Positions 25,041-33,743 of a stretch of 64,000 bases of DNA are shown one piece after another. Position numbers and translations under genes: made by a program. Every line of letters begins with the position of its first letter. The stretch's first letter is position 1. Under the pieces are notes generated by a model. It saw nothing but the letters and a program-made list of their open reading frames with translations. It ran no database searches and was not told the origin of the DNA. The DNA comes from Actinomycetes bacterium. GTDB lineage: Bacteria; Actinomycetota; Acidimicrobiia; Acidimicrobiales; Acidimicrobiaceae. The stretch is taken from NCBI GenBank assembly GCA_021819205.1, contig JAKARV010000004.1:50557-114556 (forward strand), written 5' to 3'.

Positions 25041-27269
25041 CTAGAAGGCGGCTCCACCAGCGATCGGCGCTCCATGTCCGGTGGTTGATGATGACAGCGC
25101 CGGGCTGCTGAGACCGGCTCCAAAGCCGATTAGCTCTCCGTTGGAGAGCACCACCGAGTATCCGCCCCCCGACGGAGGTCGTATGATCCCCACCGCCGGA
25201 GCACCAAGTTGGCCAGCCGATCCATAGAATACGGCGTCGCCAAAGGCGAGAACCGTTCCATTTTTCTCCAACAGCCAGTAGCCCCTTCCGTCCGGGGTAG
25301 CCGCCATTCCAACTATGGGGGAAGATAGCGGATTGGAGCCGGAGAGGCCGGAGTACCCCAGCGTATAAGGGTTGCCATAGAATCCGGCGTCGCCAAAGTT
25401 GAAGATCCCACCGTCGGCGGCGACCAGCCAGTAGCCCCTTCCGTCCGGGGTAGCCGCCATTCCAACTATGGGTGCCGCAAGCGGCCTGGAGCCGGAGAGG
25501 CCGGTAATGCCGTAGGTGTAAGGGTTGCCATAGAATCCGGCGTCGCCAAAGTTGAAGATCCCACCGTCGGCGGCGACCAGCCAGTAGCCCCTTCCGTCCG
25601 GGGTAGCCGCCATTCCAACTATGGGTGCCGCAAGCGGCCTGGAGCCGGAGAGGCCGGTAATGCCGTAGGTGTAAGGGTTGCCATAGAATCCGGCGTCGCC
25701 AAAGTTGAAGATCCCACCGTCGGCGGCGACCAGCCAGTAGCCAGCACCACTCGGATTCGCCGCAACTCCCACGATAGGTGCCGCAAGCGGCCTGGAGCCG
25801 GAGAGGCCGGTAATGCCGTAGGTGTAGGTAGAGCCCAGGTCGGCGGCGCCACCGCCAGCAGCAGTTCCACCATCGCTAGAAGCCAGGATGAAACCACCTC
25901 CCTGGCCGGTTGAAGGAGATGAGGTCGCGGTCTCTCCGTTCGCGATGGCGATCGGGCCGGACATGACAAACCAGTCGGAGGGGAGGCCGAGCGCTTCGGC
26001 AAAGCTCGATCCACTGACGGCAACCTGCCCCGACGAGCCCGCAATCTGGAGCTGGAGCACCCGCCCGCCGTCGGCACCGAGACCGTTTCGCGAGGTAACT
26101 GCGATCGATTGCACGGTACCGACCTGCGGATATGCAGCCTCAATAGTCGAGATTGGAACCGTAACCGACGGACTCCACGGATTCCATGGGTTGCAGATGT
26201 TGCCGTAGCAACCGCTGTCGTAGCTGTCGGGTGCCGCAGGAAATGCCCCACCGGCGGTGTAGCCGCCATCGGAGGCCGAGTACTGGGTAAGCGCCACCGC
26301 CCCCGACGAGAATTTGAGCACTTGGCCGGCAGTATCGGACTGTGCCAAATCTACCAGCTGTTGGTAGGGTGCCCCGAGGTTGATATTCATGCCGGCGTAG
26401 ACTTGGCAACTGGCCGAGTCGCAGATGTCGGCAAAGCCAAACTGGTTGCCGTTTGCTATTGCATAGCTGCGCACCTCGATCGCCTGCGCCTCGAGAGCTT
26501 GGAAGCCCCAGTTCTCCGACTGTGGTCCGGCCCCACCGAGCAAGCCCCAAGAAGCGGGGCTCTCGTTGGCTATCACACCGCGAACGTAAGACTCCAAGCC
26601 GAGCTGGTTCACCAAAACTTGCTGGCCAGAGCCGTTCACGGTGGCCTGCAGGGTACCTCTAACCGTCTCCGTGGCGCCTCCCGGCTCGCACCAGATGAGA
26701 GCGGTACCGGTGGTCTCGCTCACCATCTGCCCGAGCGCCGGAAGGTTGGATGGGGAGACGGTCATGGAGCCCGCCGAAGACGTCAGCGCCTGGTATCCGG
26801 GGGGAGCGGCGCAACCGGTAGCCGCCGTCGCCTCGACGGCGGTGACTTGCCCGCCAGAGACGGTGAGCTTCACCTGGGTTCCCCCCGGAACCGTCTCGCC
26901 ATTTACGTCGATCGGCGACGGGGAGTAGATCACCGCGGGGGAACCGGTCGCTCGCTCCAAAACCACGCTGATAAGCTGGTCAGGCTGGCTGGCAAGCGTG
27001 GTGTTCGAGTAGTAATGGGCAAGAATCTGCGGGTAGGTGAGGTTCGCCAGCGAGGCGTAACCGATCTGGCCGAACTGGGAAGCTCCCGATCCCGACCCCA
27101 CTCCGTAACCGGTAAAAACGATCGATCCCGTAGAGGCGTAGGCAACCTGCGGCCCGGCAAGGACAAACCCGGGAAGCACAGCGGCTCCCGCCCCCGCGGC
27201 CAGCATCACCCCGACCCGGGGGGAAACCCTCCGCCTTCTCCGCTTCATGGAATGCTTGTACTGCTTCAT
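25041..27269 (-). CDS. Secreted SpoIID/LytB-domain protein with 51-residue repeats
   Basis: The 742-residue protein begins with a basic, twin-Arg-free leader (Lys-Arg-Arg-Arg-Arg-Arg) and a hydrophobic core ending near Ala-Tyr-Ala, so it is probably exported. Residues about 30-450 include the SpoIID signature: Leu-Gly-Leu-Glu-Ser-Tyr-Val-Arg-Gly-Val-Ile-Ala-Asn-Glu and Glu-Ala-Gln-Ala-Ile-Glu-Val-Arg-Ser-Tyr-Ala, the fold of peptidoglycan lytic transglycosylases and activators. Residues about 480-720 hold four to five repeats of about 51 residues with Gly-Tyr-Trp-Leu-Val-Ala-Ala-Asp-Gly-Gly-Ile-Phe. Start ATG 27269 follows GGAGGGCGG. It lies between the arabinose-donor genes and the glycosyltransferase set, which fits a wall-associated role. 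Confidence 0.85.
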   Translation of the reverse strand: MKQYKHSMKRRRRRVSPRVGVMLAAGAGAAVLPGFVLAGPQVAYASTGSIVFTGYGVGSGSGASQFGQIGYASLANLTYPQILAHYYSNTTLASQPDQLISVVLERATGSPAVIYSPSPIDVNGETVPGGTQVKLTVSGGQVTAVEATAATGCAAPPGYQALTSSAGSMTVSPSNLPALGQMVSETTGTALIWCEPGGATETVRGTLQATVNGSGQQVLVNQLGLESYVRGVIANESPASWGLLGGAGPQSENWGFQALEAQAIEVRSYAIANGNQFGFADICDSASCQVYAGMNINLGAPYQQLVDLAQSDTAGQVLKFSSGAVALTQYSASDGGYTAGGAFPAAPDSYDSGCYGNICNPWNPWSPSVTVPISTIEAAYPQVGTVQSIAVTSRNGLGADGGRVLQLQIAGSSGQVAVSGSSFAEALGLPSDWFVMSGPIAIANGETATSSPSTGQGGGFILASSDGGTAAGGGAADLGSTYTYGITGLSGSRPLAAPIVGVAANPSGAGYWLVAADGGIFNFGDAGFYGNPYTYGITGLSGSRPLAAPIVGMAATPDGRGYWLVAADGGIFNFGDAGFYGNPYTYGITGLSGSRPLAAPIVGMAATPDGRGYWLVAADGGIFNFGDAGFYGNPYTLGYSGLSGSNPLSSPIVGMAATPDGRGYWLLEKNGTVLAFGDAVFYGSAGQLGAPAVGIIRPPSGGGYSVVLSNGELIGFGAGLSSPALSSSTTGHGAPIAGGAAF
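25318..25830 (-). repeat. 153-bp tandem repeats in the SpoIID protein gene
   Basis: A unit of 153 bases (51 codons) recurs with matching starts near 25318, 25471, 25624 and 25777. The middle copies are almost identical at DNA level, including silent positions, and the outer ones diverge. This points to recent unequal exchange or conversion. Confidence 0.9.
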
Positions 27270-27401
27270 ATTCCGCCCTCCATGGCAGTATTTGACGCTC
27301 CAGCTCCGGTCGCATCGGCTTACCAAACGTTGTCGGCAGTAAAGGGGAACCCCTTTATCACTTAGGATGATCGGTTAGACCCACGAGCAAGGCGGAGACT
27401 G

Positions 27402-28349
27402 ATGGCTACGGAAGACCACGAGGCAGCCGCCGCGATCGAGCGCGAGCTCGCCGCGGAGCTAACGAGGCTAAGGCGCTCCGGGGCGCTGAACCCGACGGTG
27501 GAGCGGATGCTCAACGACCTCTCCGCCGACCTTGCCCCCGGCATCGCCAATGAGCCCCTCTCGCAACGGTTGGCGCGGATGGAGGCCAGCTCCTACTTGG
27601 ATCTTGCGGTTCCCACCGCCTCGCGCAAACCAGGGCTCTCGCTGGTCAAGCGTGCCCTGAAGGCCGGAATGCACTGGTACCTGAACTACCTGGTCCAGCA
27701 GCTGAACAACTTCAGCTACGAGCTGATCGGACTGCTGGAGTCGGTCTCCACCAGGATCGAGGCGCTCGAGGCCAAAGCCATGCCCATTTCCTCGCCACCG
27801 CCCGGATTGGCTTTCGACGATCCCGATCTGATCACCGACCACCTACTCTCGCTGATCCCCGGCAACCTCGGCTCCAACACCATCCTCATCACCGAGCCCG
27901 GGCGTGACCAGGCGCTGCTGCGCCTCGCCGAACAAGCCGATCCGGACCTCGTCTACGGAGTGACCCCGGATCCCGAAGAGGCGGACCGTCTCTTCGCCGC
28001 CGGACTCGATGTCCGCTTGGTCGCGGTGACCAAACATCTTGAGTCCTTGGCTCCGCACACCCACTCCGCCATCCTCCTTCGCGGAGCCGAAATCGAGTTC
28101 ACTCCGTCCTTCATTAAAGAGACGATCCTCAACCTTGCCTGGACCGCCCTCGCCCCCGGTGGAGTCCTGGCGGTTCTTCACCACGAGCCATCCGCGGTAG
28201 AGCGTTCCGAGACCTTGCGCGCGTGGGCGGCGGTCTCCGGGGCCCCCTGGCCTGCCAGTGCTTGGATGGCTGTATGCGAGCGCTCGGGGTGGAAGGCAGC
28301 TACTCGGCGGCTGGCCAGCGAGATCTACTGCACTACGGTCACCGCATGA
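27402..28349 (+). CDS. Methyltransferase-like protein of a polysaccharide cluster
   Basis: The 315-residue protein has a helical N-terminal half with Ala/Glu/Arg-rich coil (residues 1-130) and a C-terminal part (about 140-310) with alternating hydrophobic strands and helices like a class I methyltransferase: Asn-Thr-Ile-Leu-Ile-Thr-Glu-Pro-Gly, Ala-Leu-Ala-Pro-Gly-Gly-Val-Leu-Ala-Val-Leu-His-His-Glu. The glycine-rich SAM motif is missing, so catalysis is doubtful. Its stop overlaps the next glycosyltransferase start (ATGA), so it belongs to that operon. ATG 27402 follows AAGGCGGAG. I cannot give a function beyond glycan assembly context. Confidence 0.6.
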   Translation: MATEDHEAAAAIERELAAELTRLRRSGALNPTVERMLNDLSADLAPGIANEPLSQRLARMEASSYLDLAVPTASRKPGLSLVKRALKAGMHWYLNYLVQQLNNFSYELIGLLESVSTRIEALEAKAMPISSPPPGLAFDDPDLITDHLLSLIPGNLGSNTILITEPGRDQALLRLAEQADPDLVYGVTPDPEEADRLFAAGLDVRLVAVTKHLESLAPHTHSAILLRGAEIEFTPSFIKETILNLAWTALAPGGVLAVLHHEPSAVERSETLRAWAAVSGAPWPASAWMAVCERSGWKAATRRLASEIYCTTVTA

Positions 28350-29386
28350 CCGAAGTCGTGCAGCTGATTCCCTCATTCGCCCGCTACGACGCCGTCGGCT
28401 CCTTTACCCGCGAACTTGATCAACTGCTTGATGAGATGGGTTACCGGACCCGCATCGTCGCCGACGAGGCTCTACCCGGCGTGGAGTCGCTCGCCGTTCC
28501 GTTCTCCAGGTTCAAGCTCCGCCCCCGCGGCCGGAGGGTGATCATATATCAAGCCTCCACAACCTCGAGGATGGCCAGCTGGCTCCAGAACCGCGACGAG
28601 CGCCTCATCTTGAGTTACCACAACATAACACCCTGGAGGCAGGTGTCGAGCTTCGAACCCGGGGTTGCAAAGGCGCTGAAGCAGGCCCGCGGCGAGGTGG
28701 GAAGGCTCTCGTTGCGCACGCCGATGGCCTTCACCTTCTCCCACTTCAACCGGCGAGATCTTGCCCGGCTAGGTTACCAGAAGGTCAAGGTGCTGCCACC
28801 GCTGATCTCCCTGGCAAACTTCGAACGGCCCAAGCGGCCGTCGGGGGGGCGGTGGCTCTTTGTTGGCCGCGTCTTTCCCAGCAAGAACCAGCTTCTCCTT
28901 TTGACTGCCCTGAAAGCGTATCGGGCAGCCTATGACGACCAGGCCACGCTGACAATCGTGGGTTCGCCTGCCTCCACGCGATACCAGGAGCTGCTGGTGT
29001 CGGCGATTGATCGGCTGGGGCTGGCGGATGCGGTGAGCCTCAAGTCCAACCTCACTGCGGCCGAACTCGATGCCGAGTGGAAAGCGGCTTCGCTTTTCGT
29101 TTCGGCATCTCTCCACGAGGGGTACGGCTTCCCGCTCGTGGAGGCGATGGCGAGCGGGATTCCGGTGGTAGCGCTCTGCCGGGGAGCGGTTGGCGAGACG
29201 GTGGGAAAGGCGGGAGTGCTGGTGCACGAGGCAACGCCGGAGGCGATGGCGGCTGGATGCCACCTCGCTTCCGGAGCACTCGCGGGCGAGCTAATCGATC
29301 GGGGGCGGGAGCGGGTGGCCCAGCTGTTCGACCGGAACTCCCTCCACCGGTACTACCGGGAGATGCTCGCAAAGGCGATCGATTGA
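28346..29386 (+). CDS. Glycosyltransferase family 4 (first of three)
   Basis: The 346-residue protein has a GT-B layout: Gln-Leu-Ile-Pro-Ser-Phe-Ala-x3-Ala-Val-Gly at the N terminus, Ser-Tyr-His-Asn-Ile-Thr-Pro mid-protein, Phe-Val-Gly-Arg-Val-Phe-Pro-Ser-Lys-Asn-Gln-Leu (start of the donor domain), and Glu-Gly-Tyr-Gly-Phe-Pro-Leu-Val-Glu-Ala-Met-Ala-Ser-Gly-Ile-Pro-Val-Val (the E-x7-E retaining motif). Donor is probably a nucleotide sugar, and acceptor a lipid-linked glycan. The start ATG 28346 overlaps the previous stop, and the stop overlaps the next start. Confidence 0.88.
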   Translation: MTEVVQLIPSFARYDAVGSFTRELDQLLDEMGYRTRIVADEALPGVESLAVPFSRFKLRPRGRRVIIYQASTTSRMASWLQNRDERLILSYHNITPWRQVSSFEPGVAKALKQARGEVGRLSLRTPMAFTFSHFNRRDLARLGYQKVKVLPPLISLANFERPKRPSGGRWLFVGRVFPSKNQLLLLTALKAYRAAYDDQATLTIVGSPASTRYQELLVSAIDRLGLADAVSLKSNLTAAELDAEWKAASLFVSASLHEGYGFPLVEAMASGIPVVALCRGAVGETVGKAGVLVHEATPEAMAAGCHLASGALAGELIDRGRERVAQLFDRNSLHRYYREMLAKAID

Positions 29387-30456
29387 GCCCCGCTCTCCAC
29401 CAGTTCGTTCCGACGCTCCTCCCCCACGACGCGGTTGGGAACATCGTCAGGGAGTTCCAGCGCCGGCTCCGCTCGCTTGGCCTGGACTCTGAGATCTACG
29501 TCGCCGAGCCGTCACGTTCACCGGAGAGGGTACTTTCGGTCGAGCAGATCGGACACGGCTCCCCGGTCATCTACCACTTTGGCGGATTCTCCGCGGCTGG
29601 CGGCCGCCTGGTCCGAAGCAATCCGGAGGTGATACTCCACTACCACAACATCACTCCTCACCAGTACTTCAGCGGGTGGGACCGCGAAGCCGCGCTTGGC
29701 CAGCTACGCGCCCGGACCCAACTAGCCGCCATAGCCCCGATGGCCGCCGGGGCGCTCTCCGTCTCGCACTTCAACGCCGACGAGCTGCTTCGGCTGGGAT
29801 TTTCGCGAGTCATCACCACCGGAACCTTCTCCAACCACGGACACCTCGCCGATCTCGAACCTGGCCCCGACGCTCCGCGGCTGTTTGCGGATTGGGAGGC
29901 GAGGGGAAGGCCGGAGGACTGGCTCTCCGTTGGCCGTCTCGTTCCCCACAAGGCGCCGGATAGAGTGATCGCCGCTTTTGCCGCCTTCCGCCGCTCCACC
30001 GGCATGGACGCCAAACTCACGCTCATCGGGAGACCCTTCGGCCGCCGCTACCTCGAGTTCCTCCGCGCCACGATCACAGCCTCCGGCGTCTCCGGCAGGG
30101 TTCGGCTCCTCGGCACGGGGATCGCCCCCGGCAGGCTCGCCGACCACTACCGGGCAGCCAGGATCTTGGTATCGGCTTCGACGCATGAGGGATTCGGTCT
30201 CCCCTTCCTGGAAGCGATGGCGATGCGGATCCCGATCGTGGCCCTTCCCGAAGCCGCCATACCAGAGACAGTCGGAAATGCGGCGGTGCTTGCCGCCGAG
30301 AACAGCCCCGCCGGCATCGCGGCGGCGGCGATAGTCGCCTCCCGCCACCGCGAGCGCCTCATCGAGGATGGAGTCTCCAGGCTCGCCGGCTTCAGTCCAG
30401 ACCTGGTATGGGAGCGAATCGTGACCGCCCTGCGCGAGCTGCGGGTGTTTGGGTGA
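29383..30456 (+). CDS. Glycosyltransferase family 4 (second of three)
   Basis: The 357-residue protein parallels its neighbour: Gln-Phe-Val-Pro-Thr-Leu-Leu-Pro-His-Asp-Ala-Val-Gly-Asn, His-Tyr-His-Asn-Ile-Thr-Pro-His-Gln-Tyr, Ser-Val-Gly-Arg-Leu-Val-Pro-His-Lys-Ala, and Glu-Gly-Phe-Gly-Leu-Pro-Phe-Leu-Glu-Ala-Met-Ala-Met-Arg-Ile-Pro-Ile-Val. The two genes are likely old duplicates. The start is TTG at 29383 in a TTGA overlap with the first gene. The longer frame from 29077 is a shadow of that gene. Sugar specificity is not known. Confidence 0.87.
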   Translation: MSPALHQFVPTLLPHDAVGNIVREFQRRLRSLGLDSEIYVAEPSRSPERVLSVEQIGHGSPVIYHFGGFSAAGGRLVRSNPEVILHYHNITPHQYFSGWDREAALGQLRARTQLAAIAPMAAGALSVSHFNADELLRLGFSRVITTGTFSNHGHLADLEPGPDAPRLFADWEARGRPEDWLSVGRLVPHKAPDRVIAAFAAFRRSTGMDAKLTLIGRPFGRRYLEFLRATITASGVSGRVRLLGTGIAPGRLADHYRAARILVSASTHEGFGLPFLEAMAMRIPIVALPEAAIPETVGNAAVLAAENSPAGIAAAAIVASRHRERLIEDGVSRLAGFSPDLVWERIVTALRELRVFG

Positions 30457-31580
30457 GGATCACCTTCGTCAGCCCGCGTTATGGAGGCATCGGCGGCGCC
30501 GAAGCCGCGGTTCGTGCGCTTGCCACCCGGCTGGCAGCGCGTGGCCACCAGGTGCGGGTTTTAACCTCCAATGCCACCGAAATGACCTGGGAGCCCAGTA
30601 GTCAGGCGGGGACCACGAACGTTGAGGGTGTGGTCGTCACCAGGCTGCAAGCGGCCCGGCCGCGCCTTCCGGAACTCGAGGCTCGATACTCTTCGTTCCT
30701 CCGCTCAAAGGGCCGTTGCGGCGACGGAGAGGCGTTCCTCCGCGACCAGGGGCCAGTGCTGGAAGGGTTAGAAGAGGAGCTCGACCCAAAGAGTTGGGAT
30801 CGGATCGCCGCTTACCCCTACATGTACTGGCCACAGGTCAAGGCGATGCGCCTTGCTGGCCGGCGCGGAGTCCTCCACCCGGCCGCACACCCCGAACCCC
30901 TCCTGGACCTTGCAATCTACAAGCAGGTCTTTGCCGCCGCACCCCGCATCGTGCTCCAGACCGAGGCCGAGCGAGCGCTGGTCAACACCAAGTTCCCAGT
31001 TGGGGGCGCAAAGCTCCTCACCCTCCCGCTCGGCGTCGACGACGCATTTTCTCCCCGGACGGAGGTGCCGACCGGCGAACCTTACTGCCTCTACCTGGGG
31101 AGGATACAACGAGACAAGGGAGCCCTCTTCACCTACTCCCTCTTCAACTCGGTCTCGACACTGCCGAAGCTGGTCATGGCGGGACCGGTTGTGGAGCCTC
31201 TCCAATCTTCTGGCCGCGTCGAAGTAGCCGGCCCGGTAAGCGAAGCTAAGCGACTCGAACTCTTGCGGGGTGCAACCGCGGTGGTGATCGGGTCACGATA
31301 CGAGGCATTCTCCCTAGTGGCGGCGGAGGCTCTCGCCTCCGGCGTGCCAATAGTGGTCAACGGCCGCAACCCCGTCCTCGCCGAGCAGGCGAGACTCTCT
31401 GGCGGTGGGTTTGCGCCCACGACGCCTGCCGGTTTTGCAGCGGCGGTGGCAATGCTCGCCAGGAATCCTGACCTCGTGGCGAAGCTCGGCGCGGCCGGGG
31501 CGAGGTACGCGAGCGAAGTCTTCTCGTGGCAACGGATCATCACCCGTTACGAGCGCTTCCTTACAGACGGCGGTTGCTGA
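30453..31580 (+). CDS. Glycosyltransferase family 4 (third of three)
   Basis: The 375-residue protein begins Arg-Ile-Thr-Phe-Val-Ser-Pro-Arg-Tyr-Gly-Gly-Ile-Gly-Gly-Ala-Glu, the usual N-terminal glycine loop of family 4 enzymes, followed by Tyr-Leu-Gly-Arg-Ile-Gln-Arg-Asp-Lys-Gly and Glu-Ala-Phe-Ser-Leu-Val-Ala-Ala-Glu-Ala-Leu-Ala-Ser-Gly-Val-Pro-Ile. The start is GTG at 30453 in a GTGA overlap. It ends inside the convergent Wzt gene (20-base overlap). It is less like the other two and may act on a different sugar of the same glycan. Confidence 0.87.
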   Translation: MRITFVSPRYGGIGGAEAAVRALATRLAARGHQVRVLTSNATEMTWEPSSQAGTTNVEGVVVTRLQAARPRLPELEARYSSFLRSKGRCGDGEAFLRDQGPVLEGLEEELDPKSWDRIAAYPYMYWPQVKAMRLAGRRGVLHPAAHPEPLLDLAIYKQVFAAAPRIVLQTEAERALVNTKFPVGGAKLLTLPLGVDDAFSPRTEVPTGEPYCLYLGRIQRDKGALFTYSLFNSVSTLPKLVMAGPVVEPLQSSGRVEVAGPVSEAKRLELLRGATAVVIGSRYEAFSLVAAEALASGVPIVVNGRNPVLAEQARLSGGGFAPTTPAGFAAAVAMLARNPDLVAKLGAAGARYASEVFSWQRIITRYERFLTDGGC

Positions 31581-32790
31581 GCTCCTCGGCAAAAATGCTC
31601 ACGTCCATGGCTACCGTTCCGGAGATGCCGCGGCGTCCTCCCCGCACCACCAGCGCGTTGTCCCACTGCCGCGACTCGATCAACGCTCCCGTCTCCTCGC
31701 TATAGAGGGAGATCCGGGCGGAGTAGGCTCCCGGTCCAGCCACGAAGGAGTCGAAGCGCGCCGTTGCCTGCGTCGTCCCCCTGAGCACAAAAGCGTCCAA
31801 GCCCATGTCTCGGGTGTTGAAGGAGAAGACCGGAATGTTGTTGGCGTTGATGATCGTCAACTCCAAGTGCGCAAACGTGGCATGAACGGCTGAGGACTCA
31901 ACCTCGATCGCCACCTCTGCCTGCTGGCCCGGCTCGACATCGACCGCCCGCTGATCGACCTGGACTCCGTTGACCTCCAACCGGCTCAGCTGAACCTCGC
32001 CGTCTCCCGCCGGAATCGCCCGGTTCTGATCCCGGGCCGGGTCGAAGAGGAGCGACGAGCCGGCAAGCTGAAACTGCTGCAGTACCGTGATCGCCTCCGC
32101 GGTCGGCCCGCCTCCGACCAACCTGCCGTGATCGAGCACAAAGGCCGAGTCGCAGATCCCGCGGACCAGCTCCGGGGAGTGGGAGACGAAGATGATCGTC
32201 CTCCCCTCCTTCTGGAAGCTCTTAATCTTGTTGATGCACTTAAGCTGGAAGTTGGCATCGCCAACGGCAAGCACCTCGTCGACGAGGAGCACGTCCGGGT
32301 CCATGTTGACGGCCACCGCAAAACCCAACCTGGCGTACATTCCCGATGAGTAGAACTTCACCTGATTCTCGACGAAGGGGCCAAGTTCGGAGAAGTCGAC
32401 AATGTCGTCGAAGCGCCGGTCGACCTCTCGCCTGGAGAGCCCCAGCAACGAGGCGTTCAAATAGATGTTGTCGCGGCCGGAAAGGTCGGGGTGAAACCCT
32501 GCGCCAAGCTCTAGCATGGCCGCCACCCTCCCTCTCACCAGTATCTCACCGGAGGTTGGCGCGAGGATCCCGGCAATGCACTTCAGCAGCGTCGACTTGC
32601 CGGAGCCGTTGTGACCAAGCAGTCCGAGCGTAGTCCCCTGCTCTACCTCGAAAGAGATGTCAGAGAGCGCCGGAAAAACTTCGTAAGGAACCTTGCCAAG
32701 GTGAATCACCTTCTCCTTCAGCGAGGTGTACTTCTCCTGGAATAGCCGGAACTGCTTGGAGACGCTCCGAACCTCTACCGAGCTCGCCAC
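31561..32790 (-). CDS. wzt: ABC transporter ATPase for polysaccharide export (Wzt-like)
   Basis: The 409-residue protein has an ATPase domain (about 1-245) with Leu-Leu-Gly-His-Asn-Gly-Ser-Gly-Lys-Ser-Thr (Walker A), Tyr-Ser-Ser-Gly-Met-Tyr-Ala-Arg-Leu (signature variant normal for this subfamily) and Leu-Leu-Val-Asp-Glu-Val-Leu-Ala-Val-Gly-Asp (Walker B). Residues about 270-400 are a beta-rich C-terminal domain as in O-antigen Wzt, which reads the modified end of the glycan before export. The start is GTG 32790, two bases after the permease stop. With the permease it would move a lipid-linked polysaccharide across the membrane. Confidence 0.92.
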   Translation of the reverse strand: MASSVEVRSVSKQFRLFQEKYTSLKEKVIHLGKVPYEVFPALSDISFEVEQGTTLGLLGHNGSGKSTLLKCIAGILAPTSGEILVRGRVAAMLELGAGFHPDLSGRDNIYLNASLLGLSRREVDRRFDDIVDFSELGPFVENQVKFYSSGMYARLGFAVAVNMDPDVLLVDEVLAVGDANFQLKCINKIKSFQKEGRTIIFVSHSPELVRGICDSAFVLDHGRLVGGGPTAEAITVLQQFQLAGSSLLFDPARDQNRAIPAGDGEVQLSRLEVNGVQVDQRAVDVEPGQQAEVAIEVESSAVHATFAHLELTIINANNIPVFSFNTRDMGLDAFVLRGTTQATARFDSFVAGPGAYSARISLYSEETGALIESRQWDNALVVRGGRRGISGTVAMDVSIFAEELSNRRL

Positions 32791-32792
32791 CG

Positions 32793-33743
32793 CTACAGCT
32801 CCTCCGCAAAGTTTCCCTCAAGCCGCCCGAATACCGACAGGGCCACCAGGAAGAGCGCGCTACCCCCGACGATGAAGAGACCCAGGACTCCCAGGTACCA
32901 CATCGCTGAGTAGTGGGGAAGAATATGGACCACCTGGCCCCCAACCCCAATCGGATCGGTCTTGGCGTAGAAAGCGCGCTGGAAAGTAAGCGCTACCGGC
33001 GTTACCGGGTTGACCAGGTAAAGCCAGACCAGGTGGAGCCTCGCGATCTTGGATGCCATGAGCATGAATGGATAGACCACCGGCGTGGCCCAGAACCACG
33101 CCTGGAGCAGGATCTCCATCAGATGCTGCATATCCCGCATGTAGACGTTGATAGCGGAGAGCAGGACAGCCAGGGCCGAGGAGACTATGAGCAGCGCAAG
33201 CAGCGCTATCGGCGCCAACCATACGTAGCCGAGATCGGGGGTTACGCCGAAAACGAGCAGAAAGACACCTAGCACTACCGCCTGGAAGAGAAAAAAGACC
33301 AGCGCTGAGCCGACCGACGCCAGTGCCAGAATCTCCCGGGGGAAGGCGACCTTTTTCACCAGCGAGGCGTTGTTTACCACCGAACCGGTTGCGCCAAGAA
33401 CTCCCGCCTGAAACAGGTTCCAACAAAGAAGGCCCGTCGCCAGGAAAATAGCAAACAGCGGAATTCCATTGCCAAGAATCTTCTGGAAGACAATGTAGTA
33501 GATGAGAATGAACATCGCCGGGTTGAGTAGGGACCAGATAAAGCCCAGCGCGGAATCCTTGTACTTGACCCGAATCTCCTTGGCCACCAACCCCCGGAGG
33601 AGATCGCGGTATCGCCAGATCGCTGCCAAGCGCGCCCAGATGCTCATCTTCGGCCGGACGAGATGAACAGCGAGCGTCCTCATCGGATCGTAGCCGATCA
33701 CCTCGGCTTGCGCGACTTTGCCACCAGCGTCAGGCAGCGCCAT
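32793..33743 (-). CDS. wzm: ABC-2 permease for polysaccharide export (Wzm-like)
   Basis: The 316-residue protein has the ABC-2 layout: a basic N-terminal part (about 1-50) with Arg-Tyr-Arg-Asp-Leu-Leu-Arg-Gly-Leu-Val-Ala-Lys-Glu-Ile-Arg-Val-Lys-Tyr, then six membrane helices with Leu-Gly-Phe-Ile-Trp-Ser-Leu-Leu-Asn-Pro in the first and Asn-Val-Tyr-Met-Arg-Asp-Met between helices. This is the standard partner of Wzt. ATG 33743 shares a base with the clpP stop (TGATG), so clpP, wzm and wzt are one transcription unit, an unusual joining of protease and exporter. Confidence 0.92.
   Translation of the reverse strand: MALPDAGGKVAQAEVIGYDPMRTLAVHLVRPKMSIWARLAAIWRYRDLLRGLVAKEIRVKYKDSALGFIWSLLNPAMFILIYYIVFQKILGNGIPLFAIFLATGLLCWNLFQAGVLGATGSVVNNASLVKKVAFPREILALASVGSALVFFLFQAVVLGVFLLVFGVTPDLGYVWLAPIALLALLIVSSALAVLLSAINVYMRDMQHLMEILLQAWFWATPVVYPFMLMASKIARLHLVWLYLVNPVTPVALTFQRAFYAKTDPIGVGGQVVHILPHYSAMWYLGVLGLFIVGGSALFLVALSVFGRLEGNFAEEL

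Noticed and set aside
25318..25830. CRISPR array
   Set aside because: The 153-bp repeats are contiguous, in frame and coding; there are no spacers or cas genes.
26109..27365. A 418-residue frame antisense to the SpoIID gene
   Set aside because: Composition (Arg, Gly, His-rich) and lack of motifs mark it as a shadow.
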